54,213 bases of DNA from an uncultured Oscillospiraceae bacterium. GTDB lineage: Bacteria; Bacillota; Clostridia; Oscillospirales; Oscillospiraceae. Where the stretch lies: assembly GCA_948766235.1 (NCBI GenBank), contig CAQCFX010000001.1:1-54213 (forward strand). Direction: 5' to 3'. The position numbers and the translations under genes are program-made. The notes beneath the pieces are model-generated. The model made no database searches, was not told the origin of the DNA, and saw only the letters and a list, made by a program, of their open reading frames with translations. Of the stretch, positions 48,301 to 54,213 are shown in pieces; positions within the stretch are counted from its first letter, which is position 1, and each line of letters opens with the position of its first letter.

Positions 48301-49220
48301 TTCAGGCTGCTCTTGTCCCCCGCCATAGTGGTGGCAAAGCACAACAGGTCGCCGGGCCGGGGCTTGGCCGTCACCAGGGTCAGCAGGGTTTTGCCGTAGG
48401 CCGCCCGCTCGCCGTCCCCCAGGCGGCGCAGCGCCCCCTCGTCGCAGGCCAGCTCCCCGTCCCGCCGGCTCAGGCACACCGCCAGCCACACCAGCGGGTT
48501 CCACCAGTGCGCCGCCAGGGCCGCGCACCGCAGAAGGCTCCACCAGTGGTCTCCGTGGCGGAAGTGGGTGTACTCATGGGCAATGACGTGGCGCAGCATG
48601 GCCGGGCTGGCCGCCGCCTCCGGGGTGACATACACTGCGGGGCGCAAAAGCCCGAACAGGCAGGGCGAGGGCAGCCCCTCCGCCGCGTACACCGGCAGCG
48701 GGCAGTCCGCCCCCTCCACGATGACGCGGCGCCGGCGCAGCCGCCGGGAAAAACGCAGGTTGGAGCACAGCATCACCAGGGCGGCCGCCGTCCCGCCGCC
48801 CAGCCACATCCAGCCCAGCCAAGCCGGGGCCTTTGTCAGGTCGGGCGCGGCGGGGGGCTCGGGCAGGCTGGGCGCGTCCGGAACGGTGGACGCGGCGGGA
48901 ACACTCAGAACCGGCCCGCTCGCCTCCTCCGGCTTGGTGTTCGCTACGATGGTGGGCCCGTCGTCGCGAAGCGCCGCGTCCTCCCCCCGGCTCACGGGGG
49001 TGTAGACAGTCTCCTCGGCGCGCTTCTCCGTGATGACCCATGTCCCGGCAATGGGGGAGGTAAACAGCTGCACCGGCACCAGCAGGCGCACCAGCACCAC
49101 CGCCCACAGGGCGTAGCGCAGCCGGGCGCTGATGCGCCGGCCCAGGGCGGCGCGCAGCGCCAGCAGCGTCACAATCAAAAACGCGGAGGTAAACACCCAC
49201 TCCAGCAGTAAAATCGTCAT
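45363..49220 (-). CDS. BlaR1/MecR1-like M56 membrane protease with a very large external domain
   Basis: 1285 residues, about twice a typical BlaR1. The N-terminal membrane part has helices near 5-25, 35-55, 135-155 and 320-340. The zinc protease motif HEYTH lies at 215-219, with ELACDE near 256-261. A Pro/Ala linker lies between helices 2 and 3. Beyond residue 345 there are some 940 extracytoplasmic residues, including calcium- or FG-GAP-like repeats (RLADLDGDGKDEIVVI). The penicillin-binding SxxK/SxN/KTG set is not evident, so the ligand is probably not a beta-lactam. It overlaps blaI by 4 bases. In BlaR1 systems, sensing triggers cleavage of the BlaI-type repressor; the target genes here are unknown beyond self-control. 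Confidence 0.88.
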   Translation of the reverse strand: MTILLLEWVFTSAFLIVTLLALRAALGRRISARLRYALWAVVLVRLLVPVQLFTSPIAGTWVITEKRAEETVYTPVSRGEDAALRDDGPTIVANTKPEEASGPVLSVPAASTVPDAPSLPEPPAAPDLTKAPAWLGWMWLGGGTAAALVMLCSNLRFSRRLRRRRVIVEGADCPLPVYAAEGLPSPCLFGLLRPAVYVTPEAAASPAMLRHVIAHEYTHFRHGDHWWSLLRCAALAAHWWNPLVWLAVCLSRRDGELACDEGALRRLGDGERAAYGKTLLTLVTAKPRPGDLLCFATTMAGDKSSLKERITRIAQAPKRWLWAAVAVVLVTALACACAFGQKAEDSGPPTGEDVSLPAADLSFSIDENGNVDIQGTVDGLALEDGTYWQPSGAPAKTLTMRYAPFTNGIEGSFWAYWEDGNREAVTINTSMMAALSSYHPSGYWVFTVDLSGETGVVTRMDAQTGTAPEGTEIRMFPTTISDEEAVRAARIAAKLLTAAEDYYKSQSAPAETDDVPEVELAFSHTLAEPWSSYYVPQDVLDAVQRWVAGEFAWDAPGGVMTGVWEEYNQDTGKWETHGDPDLRAQFDRVRVNGMMGPWGYDHGNVEYAVWRINYEYHTTTPDVVRDGKFLQMAGGRYLDGDGWMGPTYPNSTYLIFKLAQDSDGSGLADGSTYAGSVVIPDCDPFQDTERFHAAIEEALYPEPERGEPPEGAFDHASTVMFYNPDLNRNGVEETIKIAEIPGDYIGPARQSEGQRIGVFEGGELIWWDEGYFAHAGYNAIYSCTLDGQDYLLRYNPVMYQGYGTYSYKLFTLEDGVETAVEQDSVEFNMNVDRPDYTAGEFDPEAIDAFMAKVNYLLNFSTVLMMTDSYLSDAIEAGHGLTDQLWWLDGWEPVFVRDENKTLYGNLCAYLAAMEPYSEPTVRALDGDDGALQLSYHGQHKRFKAPWDQWFQPNAAPRLADLDGDGKDEIVVILNMGHGTGYCEEGLYVFDGETLGQYDTSALTQDLIAQVSATGDQENFYLSAPGMERVSVPKGVAGLPETADALGLGDIVYYGLENGRLVCTLGCDASGRALAYVGYVHIALRLDGQGLRAVEFRYEPEPEYGVEEYLWKEGFRQVLLSEEQFTLVDAGGRVTQSKKYLSGFSSVEEFAPVELENGERAVVLKTIYANDKSEELMFLFQKDGVVYGTPMVYSEMGEAHNRAYDVKVDGTLVLHDSPGMDGEAVSMSTESMGFVVKTSRRATGECLADGQPATEEEYRAAMEQAMAKKDAFWYRFREDTINKVFA

Positions 49221-49600
49221 GCCTGCCCGCCCCCTTCAATTTGGTCCAGAATGGAGCGCAGTTCGGCCACCTCGTCGGCGGACAGCTCCTGCCGCCGGGC
49301 CATGGCGCTCATCATCAGTCCCACGCTGCCCTGATACACCCGATCCAGAAAGCTGTGGGTCTCGGCGGTGGCCGCCTGCTCCCGCTCCACCGCCGGGGTG
49401 TAGGCCTTGCTCCGGCCCGCCTGCTCACAGCGCACCAGGCCCTTCTCCTCCATCCGCCGCAGGGTGGTGATGGTGGTGCTCTTGGCCCAGCCCACGCTCC
49501 CCTCCAGCTCCGCCACCAGCTGCATCACTGTGCGGGGGCTGCTCTCCCAAAGGCAGTTGAGCACATTCCACTCGCTGGGGGTCAATTTCGTCTCGTTCAT
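49217..49600 (-). CDS. BlaI/MecI-family transcriptional repressor
   Basis: 127 residues from ATG 49600. Winged-helix domain LTPSEWNVLNCLWESSPRTVMQLVAEL with recognition segment WAKSTTITTLRRMEEKGLV, then a C-terminal dimerisation helix region. BlaI proteins are inactivated by cleavage in the C-terminal part on signal from the paired BlaR1. It should bind the inverted repeats over its own promoter. The longer in-frame reading starts inside the operator and is not used. Confidence 0.93.
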   Translation of the reverse strand: MNETKLTPSEWNVLNCLWESSPRTVMQLVAELEGSVGWAKSTTITTLRRMEEKGLVRCEQAGRSKAYTPAVEREQAATAETHSFLDRVYQGSVGLMMSAMARRQELSADEVAELRSILDQIEGGGQA

Positions 49601-49616
49601 GTCCACGCCTCCATTT

Positions 49617-49668
49617 GGTTTACTCTGTAAACCTATCATAGCGCATTTGGTCTACGTTGTCAACCAAA
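49617..49668 (-). promoter_or_regulatory. Promoter and BlaI-type operators of the blaI-blaR1-like operon
   Basis: On the minus strand TTGACA (49663-49658), 17-bp spacer, TATGAT (49640-49635). Operator A, GGTTTACTCTGTAAACC (49617-49633), has perfect 7-base arms around TCT and covers the start of transcription. Operator B (49646-49668) has TTTGGT/ACCAAA ends and overlaps the -35 box. Confidence 0.78.
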
Positions 49669-49702
49669 TTTTGATGACAATTTGGTAACAGTTGACGATG
49701 CA

Positions 49703-49741
49703 AAAAAGCGCCCCCGCCGGCGCTGCCGGCGAAGGCGCTTG
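49703..49741 (-). terminator. Terminator of degV
   Basis: On the minus strand AAGCGCC-rich arms (GCCGGC/GCCGGC core, flanked by AAGCGCC and GGCGCTT) end in TTTTTTGC. Confidence 0.75.
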
Positions 49742-49745
49742 GTGT

Positions 49746-50615
49746 TCACTTTTTCGGCAGCTCCACCCGGCGGACCACGCCCATGCCGAAGGCCCCCGGC
49801 CCGGTGTGGCAGCCGATGCTCAGCGCCAGCTCCCCGTGGCAGGCGGGAATGCCGGGGAAGTTCTCCTCCAGGGTGCGCTGCCAGTCCTGAATCTCCTCCT
49901 GGGTACGGTAGGTGTGGGCGGTGCCCACCACGAAATTCCAGCCCCGGCGCTCAAACTCCTCCACGCACTCCCGGGTGGCCTCCACCGCCCGCTGCTTGCA
50001 GGCCTTCACCCCCCGCACCTTGGCAAAGGCGTCCAGCCGCTCTCCGTGAATTTTCAGCAGAGGCTTGATGTTCAGCAGATTGCCCATGGCGGCCGCCGCC
50101 GGAGTCACCCGGCCGCCCCGGCGCAGATAGGTCAGCGTCTCCACGCCGATGTATATCATGGCGTCCATGGCCACCCGGTCCAGCTCCTCCCGAATCTCCT
50201 TGGCCGTGAGGCCCAGCTTGGCCAGCTCCAGCGCGTCCAGCACCGCCAGCTGCTGGGTCACGGAAATACGCCGCAAATCCGCCACCTGCACCTTGCCGTC
50301 ATAGCCCTCCGCCAGCCCCTGAGCCGTCTGGCAGGAGGCGCTCAGCCCACTGGACATGGGGATGTACACCAGCTCGTCATACTCCTCCAGCACCCGGTCC
50401 CACAGGTCCATCACGTCCCCGGGTGAGGGCTGGGAGGTGGACACATCCTGACCCGCCGTCTGGGCCGCGTAGAATTGGTCCGATGTGAGGTCCACGCCCT
50501 CATAGCGGATTTCTCCGTTCACCAGCAGAGGCATGGGCACCACAGAAACGCCCAGCCGGGCGCCCTGCGCCACGCTGATTCCGCTGTTGGTATCCGTCAC
50601 AATCGCCACGCGCAT
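49746..50615 (-). CDS. DegV-family fatty-acid-binding protein
   Basis: 289 residues. MRVAIVTDTNSGIS opens the DegV fold; VSTSQPSPGDVMDLW and PMSSGLSASCQTAQ line the fatty-acid head-group site, and YLRRGGRVTPAAAAMGNLL is the C-domain signature. DegV/FakB proteins present fatty acids to FakA kinase for phospholipid synthesis. No fakA is in the window. A possible TATACT -10 lies at 50728-50723 on the minus strand. Confidence 0.93.
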   Translation of the reverse strand: MRVAIVTDTNSGISVAQGARLGVSVVPMPLLVNGEIRYEGVDLTSDQFYAAQTAGQDVSTSQPSPGDVMDLWDRVLEEYDELVYIPMSSGLSASCQTAQGLAEGYDGKVQVADLRRISVTQQLAVLDALELAKLGLTAKEIREELDRVAMDAMIYIGVETLTYLRRGGRVTPAAAAMGNLLNIKPLLKIHGERLDAFAKVRGVKACKQRAVEATRECVEEFERRGWNFVVGTAHTYRTQEEIQDWQRTLEENFPGIPACHGELALSIGCHTGPGAFGMGVVRRVELPKK

Positions 50616-50752
50616 ACGTGCTCCTCCTTATCAAGACCACCGGGCAACCCCTCTCAAACGAATCGTCCCGGCCTTTCTTCTCTCATCCCCTTCGCTCAGC
50701 GCCGGGGATGCCATATTGAAATAGTATAGGACAATGCCCTGCAACAAGCTAT

Positions 50753-50803
50753 GGACAAAACGGACCCTGTGCACAATTTTTGTGCACAGGGTCCGTTTTG
50801 TCC
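50753..50803. repeat. Perfect 24-bp-arm hairpin between degV and the GDPD gene
   Basis: Arms of 24 uninterrupted pairs around TTT, with GTGCAC near the loop. TAATTTTT follows on the plus strand. It lies after the GDPD stop (minus strand) and upstream of degV, so it may act as a terminator, though the T run is on the opposite strand. Confidence 0.75.
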
Positions 50804-50831
50804 TAATTTTTCTGACTGCCCGCCCCGCCTC

Positions 50832-51659
50832 TCAGGGGAGAAAGCCCTCAAAAATGGAGGTCACTCCGTCCTCCGCCAGCCGCTCCATGGCGGACCGGTC
50901 CCGGACGGTCCATCCTACCTCGTGAACGCCGTACAGCCTGCGCATCAGCCGCAGGGAGGGATTGCCCCGGTCCTGCCACTTGTAGGCGATAAAATCGGGC
51001 TTTGTGAGGGCGGTGGTGAGCAGATTGGTCAGCGCAAACCGCGCCGGCAGGGACAGGCCGTTCACCTCGCTGGCCTTCAGGAAGTTCTGGCTGAGCTGTC
51101 CCCGGAGCACCCAGGGGTACCGCTCCTTCAGCCGCAGCAGCACACCGGGGTGGAAGGACTCCAGACAGTAAACGCCGTCCCAATCCTCCAGCACGGCCAT
51201 CACCGCGTCGGTGAGGGCGTTGGCGTTGCCGCCCTCCACCTTCAGCTCAATGATCAGGGGCGTCTTCCCCTCAAACAGCTCCAGCACCTCCTGGAACAGG
51301 GGAATCAGCTCCTCCGTCCCCATCAGCGGATACTCTATGAGCTCTTCCTCGATGAGCTCCTCAATAATCGCCTGCCTGCCGCATACCCGGGTAAGGTCGC
51401 TGTCGTGCACCACCGCCAGATTGCCGTCCGCCATCAGGTGAACGTCCAGCTCCGCGCCGAAGCCGTGCTCCACCGCCCGGCGGAAGGCCGCCATGGAGTT
51501 CTCCGGCACGCCCTGGGCCGGGTCGTGGAGGCCCCGGTGGGCATACTTTACCCCTTCCAGCCCCTCCCAGCCTGGCTGATTTTTCCGGGGCCGCAGCAGG
51601 GCGCACCACGCCCCCGTCACCCCCAGAGCGGCAAGGCCGATTTTTGTCCCGAGTTTCAT
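50832..51659 (-). CDS. Membrane-anchored glycerophosphodiester phosphodiesterase
   Basis: 275 residues. An N-terminal hydrophobic anchor (IGLAALGVTGAWCALL) is followed by a GDPD TIM barrel: YAHRGLHD (catalytic His), PENSMAAFRRAVEHGFGAELDVHLMADG and VVHDSDLTRVCG, then LIIELKVEGG. It hydrolyses glycerophosphodiesters to glycerol-3-phosphate and an alcohol, probably at the membrane surface. The C-terminal VGWTVRDRSAMERLAEDGV is conserved in the family. Confidence 0.93.
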   Translation of the reverse strand: MKLGTKIGLAALGVTGAWCALLRPRKNQPGWEGLEGVKYAHRGLHDPAQGVPENSMAAFRRAVEHGFGAELDVHLMADGNLAVVHDSDLTRVCGRQAIIEELIEEELIEYPLMGTEELIPLFQEVLELFEGKTPLIIELKVEGGNANALTDAVMAVLEDWDGVYCLESFHPGVLLRLKERYPWVLRGQLSQNFLKASEVNGLSLPARFALTNLLTTALTKPDFIAYKWQDRGNPSLRLMRRLYGVHEVGWTVRDRSAMERLAEDGVTSIFEGFLP

Positions 51660-51768
51660 ATAACCCTCTCCTTGTTCTAAAACACATATCTAATAGGCTT
51701 TGTTCCGCTGTCGAGCATAAAGCGTTTCCTTTTCATCCCCGGTGGTAACGCTCTAAAGCTCTTTTTCG

Positions 51769-51796
51769 GTTCCTTTTTCTCTCGAGAAAAAGGAAC
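51769..51796. other. AT-rich perfect hairpin abutting the MFS stop codon
   Basis: GTTCCTTTTTCTC and GAGAAAAAGGAAC, 13 pairs with a 2-base loop, immediately after the MFS stop. GAGCTTTAGAGC-like repeats lie just downstream. No strong T run follows on the minus strand, so termination is uncertain. Confidence 0.5.
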
Positions 51797-53143
51797 TTAG
51801 TCGTCCATGTCCTCAAAGGCGTCCAGGCCGGTCTTGACCTCCGCCTTGCTGTCGCCGTGCTTGACAAACAGCATGGTGACAAAGCTCATGGCCACAAAGA
51901 ACGCCGCGTAGGGAAACAGAATGCGGTAGCTGATTTCCTTCATCAGCGTACCCGCCAGCACCGGCGTAATCACCTGGGCCGCCATGGAGGCAGTGTAGTA
52001 GTAGCCGGTGAATTTCCCCACGTCGGACCCCTTGCACATCTCCACCACCATGGGCAGGGAGTTGACGTTGATGGCCGCCCAGGCCAGCCCCACCAGGGCA
52101 AAGGCGATGTACATGGGCGGGGTGATGGACTGCGCCCCGGTGGTAAGGACAAAACCGGCGGCAAAGCAAACGGCCAGCAGAATCACCCCTGCCTGGATGG
52201 TGCGCTTGCGGCCAAATTTAGAGGCCACAACGCCGATGGGGATGTAGGAGATGATGGCGCCCACGGTGGCCACCATCAGGCAGGTGGCGGTGCCGCCGAT
52301 GCCCTCCCCCATCACCTGGGACACATAGGTGGAAAACCAGGTGGTCACCCCGTTATAGCCCACAAACCACAGGGCGATGGAGGCCAGCAGAAATCCCAGG
52401 CTCCTCTTGACCGGCTTGGGCAGGGTTTCATTGCCGCTGCCATCGTCCTTCGCCAGATTCCACTCCGGGTTCTGTTTCTCCAGCTCCCGGTTCTCCTCCG
52501 CCAGCTTAGGTTCCCGGATGGTAATCAGCAGCACCGCCACCGCCGCCACCATAATGAGGGACACGATGATAAACAAGGGCTGGTAGTCCACGTGGTCCAG
52601 GCCCTGGGTCTTGGCCGTGGGGTAGAGCACTGCCGTCACCCCCAGGTAGAGCATACCGCCCACCGCGCCCATCAGATTGATGATGGCGTTGGCCTTGGAG
52701 CGCAGGGGCTTGGGCGTTACGTCGGGCATCAGGGCCACGGCGGGGGAGCGGTAGGTCCCCATGGCGATGAGCAGCAGCCCCAGCACAATCACAAAGCTCA
52801 CCAGCTTATAGGGGGCGGCCTGCTGGAAATAGCTGTTGTCCAGCATGGGCAGCAGATTCATCAAAATCACCGCCGCGGCGGTGCCGCCCAGGATAAAGGG
52901 GGTGCGCCGACCCAGACGGCCTGGCTTACACTTGTCGGACAACCCGCCGAACAGGGGCAGCAGAAACAGCGCCAGCACATTGTCCGCCGCCATAATCATG
53001 CCGGTGAGAGACTCGTCCATGTGGAAGGTCTCCCGAAGGATCAGGGGGACCAGGTTGTCGTACATCTGCCAGAAGGAGCAGATGGACAGGAAAGCCAGCC
53101 CCACCAGGATGGTGCGCTTGTTGTTCAGCTTCAGTTCGTTCAT
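51797..53143 (-). CDS. MFS transporter, SLC45/sugar-proton-symporter-like
   Basis: 448 residues, 12 hydrophobic segments. The loop 2-3 motif GRLGRRTPFILGG is close to the R-x-GRR-x-PFI pattern of SLC45 and plant-type sucrose carriers, and DNVLALFLLPLFGGLSDK precedes it. The C-terminus is acidic. A disaccharide/H+ symport role is plausible but not provable. AGTGGAG precedes the ATG. The HAD gene ends 80 bases upstream on the same strand, and the two may form one operon. Confidence 0.87.
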   Translation of the reverse strand: MNELKLNNKRTILVGLAFLSICSFWQMYDNLVPLILRETFHMDESLTGMIMAADNVLALFLLPLFGGLSDKCKPGRLGRRTPFILGGTAAAVILMNLLPMLDNSYFQQAAPYKLVSFVIVLGLLLIAMGTYRSPAVALMPDVTPKPLRSKANAIINLMGAVGGMLYLGVTAVLYPTAKTQGLDHVDYQPLFIIVSLIMVAAVAVLLITIREPKLAEENRELEKQNPEWNLAKDDGSGNETLPKPVKRSLGFLLASIALWFVGYNGVTTWFSTYVSQVMGEGIGGTATCLMVATVGAIISYIPIGVVASKFGRKRTIQAGVILLAVCFAAGFVLTTGAQSITPPMYIAFALVGLAWAAINVNSLPMVVEMCKGSDVGKFTGYYYTASMAAQVITPVLAGTLMKEISYRILFPYAAFFVAMSFVTMLFVKHGDSKAEVKTGLDAFEDMDD

Positions 53144-53223
53144 GACTCCACTCTCTTTCCTTATTTTGCGCCCGGCCCCAGACGCTCAGGGCAGGTTTTC
53201 CCAACGCTGCGGCACTTTCCCGT

Positions 53224-54021
53224 TCACTCCTCCGCCCAGGCCCGGTGCAGGGCGGAGATGTCGTCGAACACCCAGGTGGGCTTGACCTGGCTTCCCTCCA
53301 GGTCCGCCGACGTCCCCTCGCCGGACAACACAAAGGCCGTGTCAATCCCCGCGTTTATCCCCGAGGCGATGTCGGTATACAGCCGGTCCCCCACCATCAC
53401 GGCCTGCTCCGGCGCAAAGCCGGTGCGCTCCAGCGCCAGGCGCGCCATGGCGGGCTGGGGCTTGCCAATCACCCTGGGCCGCCGGCCGGTGGCCCGGTAG
53501 AGCATCTCGCACACGCTGCCGCAGTCGGGCACGCAGCCGTACCAGGTGGGGCACACCCAATCCGGATTGGTGGCGATAAAGTCCACCCCCTGGCCCAGCA
53601 AAATGCAGGCGTCCTCCAGCTTTTGAAAGGTGAGCTCGGTGTCAAAGCCAATGAGCAGGCAGTCCACATCGTCCTCCAGCCGGTCGGTCACCTTCACCCC
53701 CGCCTGGACCAGCTGCTGGCGGAAGGTGCGGGTTCCGAAGGCGTAGCACTTTTGGTAGGCGCTCCGCTGGGACAAGTCGTGGACGAGGGCGTCCACCGAG
53801 GTGAGAAAATCCTCTCTGCCGGACGCAATGCCCAGCCGGGCCAGCTTCTCCACATAGGCGTCCACTGATTTCGACGAGTTGTTGGTGAGGAACAGATACC
53901 GCCCTCCCCGTGCCCGCACCGCCTGGAGGAAGGGAATCGTCCCGGGAAACAGGGTCTCGTCCAGATAGATGGTGCCGTCCATGTCCAGCAGGAACAGCCG
54001 CTTTTCCTCCAGCCGGGCCAC
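53224..54021 (-). CDS. HAD-superfamily class IIA phosphatase (NagD/PGP-like)
   Basis: 265 residues from GTG 54021, preferred because AGAGGGGA lies 9 bases upstream; an ATG at 54072 in the same frame lacks any ribosome site. LFLLDMDGTIYLDETLFPG is HAD motif I, FLTNNSSKS motif II, RVIGKPQPAM the motif III Lys and VMVGDRLYTDIASG motif IV. The C2a cap lies between II and III. Family members dephosphorylate sugar phosphates, 2-phosphoglycolate or nucleotides; the substrate here is unknown. Confidence 0.9.
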   Translation of the reverse strand: MARLEEKRLFLLDMDGTIYLDETLFPGTIPFLQAVRARGGRYLFLTNNSSKSVDAYVEKLARLGIASGREDFLTSVDALVHDLSQRSAYQKCYAFGTRTFRQQLVQAGVKVTDRLEDDVDCLLIGFDTELTFQKLEDACILLGQGVDFIATNPDWVCPTWYGCVPDCGSVCEMLYRATGRRPRVIGKPQPAMARLALERTGFAPEQAVMVGDRLYTDIASGINAGIDTAFVLSGEGTSADLEGSQVKPTWVFDDISALHRAWAEE

Positions 54022-54125
54022 GGGCTCCACTCCCCTCTCTGCAAAAAATGCCCGCCGGACCGATTGGTCCATAGAACGGCGGACAGGAACAATACTATTT
54101 TCTTGCGCATTATGCTGCAGGGTCT

Positions 54126-54154
54126 ATTTTAACACATTTCCTCCCATTTGTCCA
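54126..54154 (-). promoter_or_regulatory. Promoter of the HAD (and perhaps MFS) transcript
   Basis: On the minus strand TGGACA (54154-54149), 17-bp spacer, TAAAAT (54131-54126). The leader to the preferred start is about 95 bases. Confidence 0.6.
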
Positions 54155-54213
54155 CGCAAATTTGTAAAATATTCCCGAAGCCTCCGCCCCGCGCTGGAAA
54201 AAGCGGCGGGGGG

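Noticed and set aside
45981..49211. A 1076-codon open frame opposite the BlaR1-like gene
   Set aside because: Same antisense artefact; composition is His/Gly/Arg/Val-rich with no recognisable motif.
53694..54110. Alternative minus-strand frame starting MRKKIVLFLSAVLWT, resembling a signal peptide, over the HAD gene
   Set aside because: Beyond the first residues it is Trp/Arg/Pro-rich out-of-frame sequence of the HAD gene; HAD motifs I to IV are all in the other frame.
1..54213. tRNA, rRNA and insertion-sequence genes
   Set aside because: Reading of the intergenic stretches showed no cloverleaf with a TTCRANNC arm, no rRNA segment and no transposase; a covariance-model scan would be the decisive test.

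Overview
The window reads as chromosomal DNA of a high-GC, Gram-positive, spore-forming anaerobe of the Clostridia, most like the Oscillospiraceae (Flavonifractor / Pseudoflavonifractor / Lawsonibacter type). The basis is a PolC-type replicative polymerase, a YlmC/YmxH-type sporulation protein behind a sigma-E-like promoter, HisG of the short HisZ-dependent kind, T-box control, AGGAGG ribosome sites, strong GC-ending codon bias and SCFA/BKACE-type metabolism. Genus is inference. No rRNA, tRNA, CRISPR array or insertion sequence was seen.

Layout. 1-1.5 kb (minus): 5' part of tyrS behind an acetyltransferase gene and a tyrosine T-box leader. 1.6-1.85 kb (plus): an isolated 26-codon ORF with its own promoter and terminator. 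1.9-8.8 kb (minus): his operon hisZGDBHAFIE, without hisC and with a P-loop kinase-like gene between hisA and hisF. 8.9-20.4 kb (minus): the conserved block pyrH-frr-uppS-cdsA-dxr-rseP-ispG-(GNAT)-polC-(GNAT), with a parS-like site inside polC. 20.6-22.9 kb (plus): ylmC-like gene, rpsB, tsf. 23-24.6 kb (plus): a three-gene redox cassette (CxxC peptide, polyferredoxin, TlpA lipoprotein). 24.7-26.5 kb (minus): PAS-like sensor plus receiver-GGDEF protein. 26.6-30.7 kb: small DUF protein, CPA2 antiporter, MgtC-like protein and a PAS-containing sigma-54 activator.

31-34.5 kb (plus) is the most distinctive part: a catabolic operon (BKACE beta-keto acid cleavage enzyme, small zinc ribbon, 3-hydroxyacyl-CoA-dehydrogenase-like enzyme, AtoE-type permease) behind a textbook -24/-12 promoter. 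Three copies of the 16-bp palindrome GGTGAA-N4-TTCACC lie between the activator gene and that promoter. Two are 21 bp apart at the activator's stop codon and the third is the core of a 60-bp palindrome. I read this as an inducible module that takes up a 3-hydroxy or 3-keto acid, oxidises it and cleaves it with acetyl-CoA to acetoacetate plus an acyl-CoA. The substrate cannot be read from the sequence.

34.6-41.6 kb (plus): RseC-like protein, Bce-type ABC exporter, MATE pump, DUF305 protein and a cytoplasmic GH13 enzyme. 41.6-45.3 kb (minus): feoA-feoA-feoB plus a Cys-rich FeoB partner, with DtxR-type iron boxes and a mosaic of intergenic repeats. 45.4-49.7 kb (minus): BlaI repressor and a 1285-residue BlaR1-like M56 protease with an unusually large external domain. 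49.7-54.2 kb (minus): DegV, a glycerophosphodiester phosphodiesterase, an SLC45-like MFS transporter and a HAD-IIA phosphatase.
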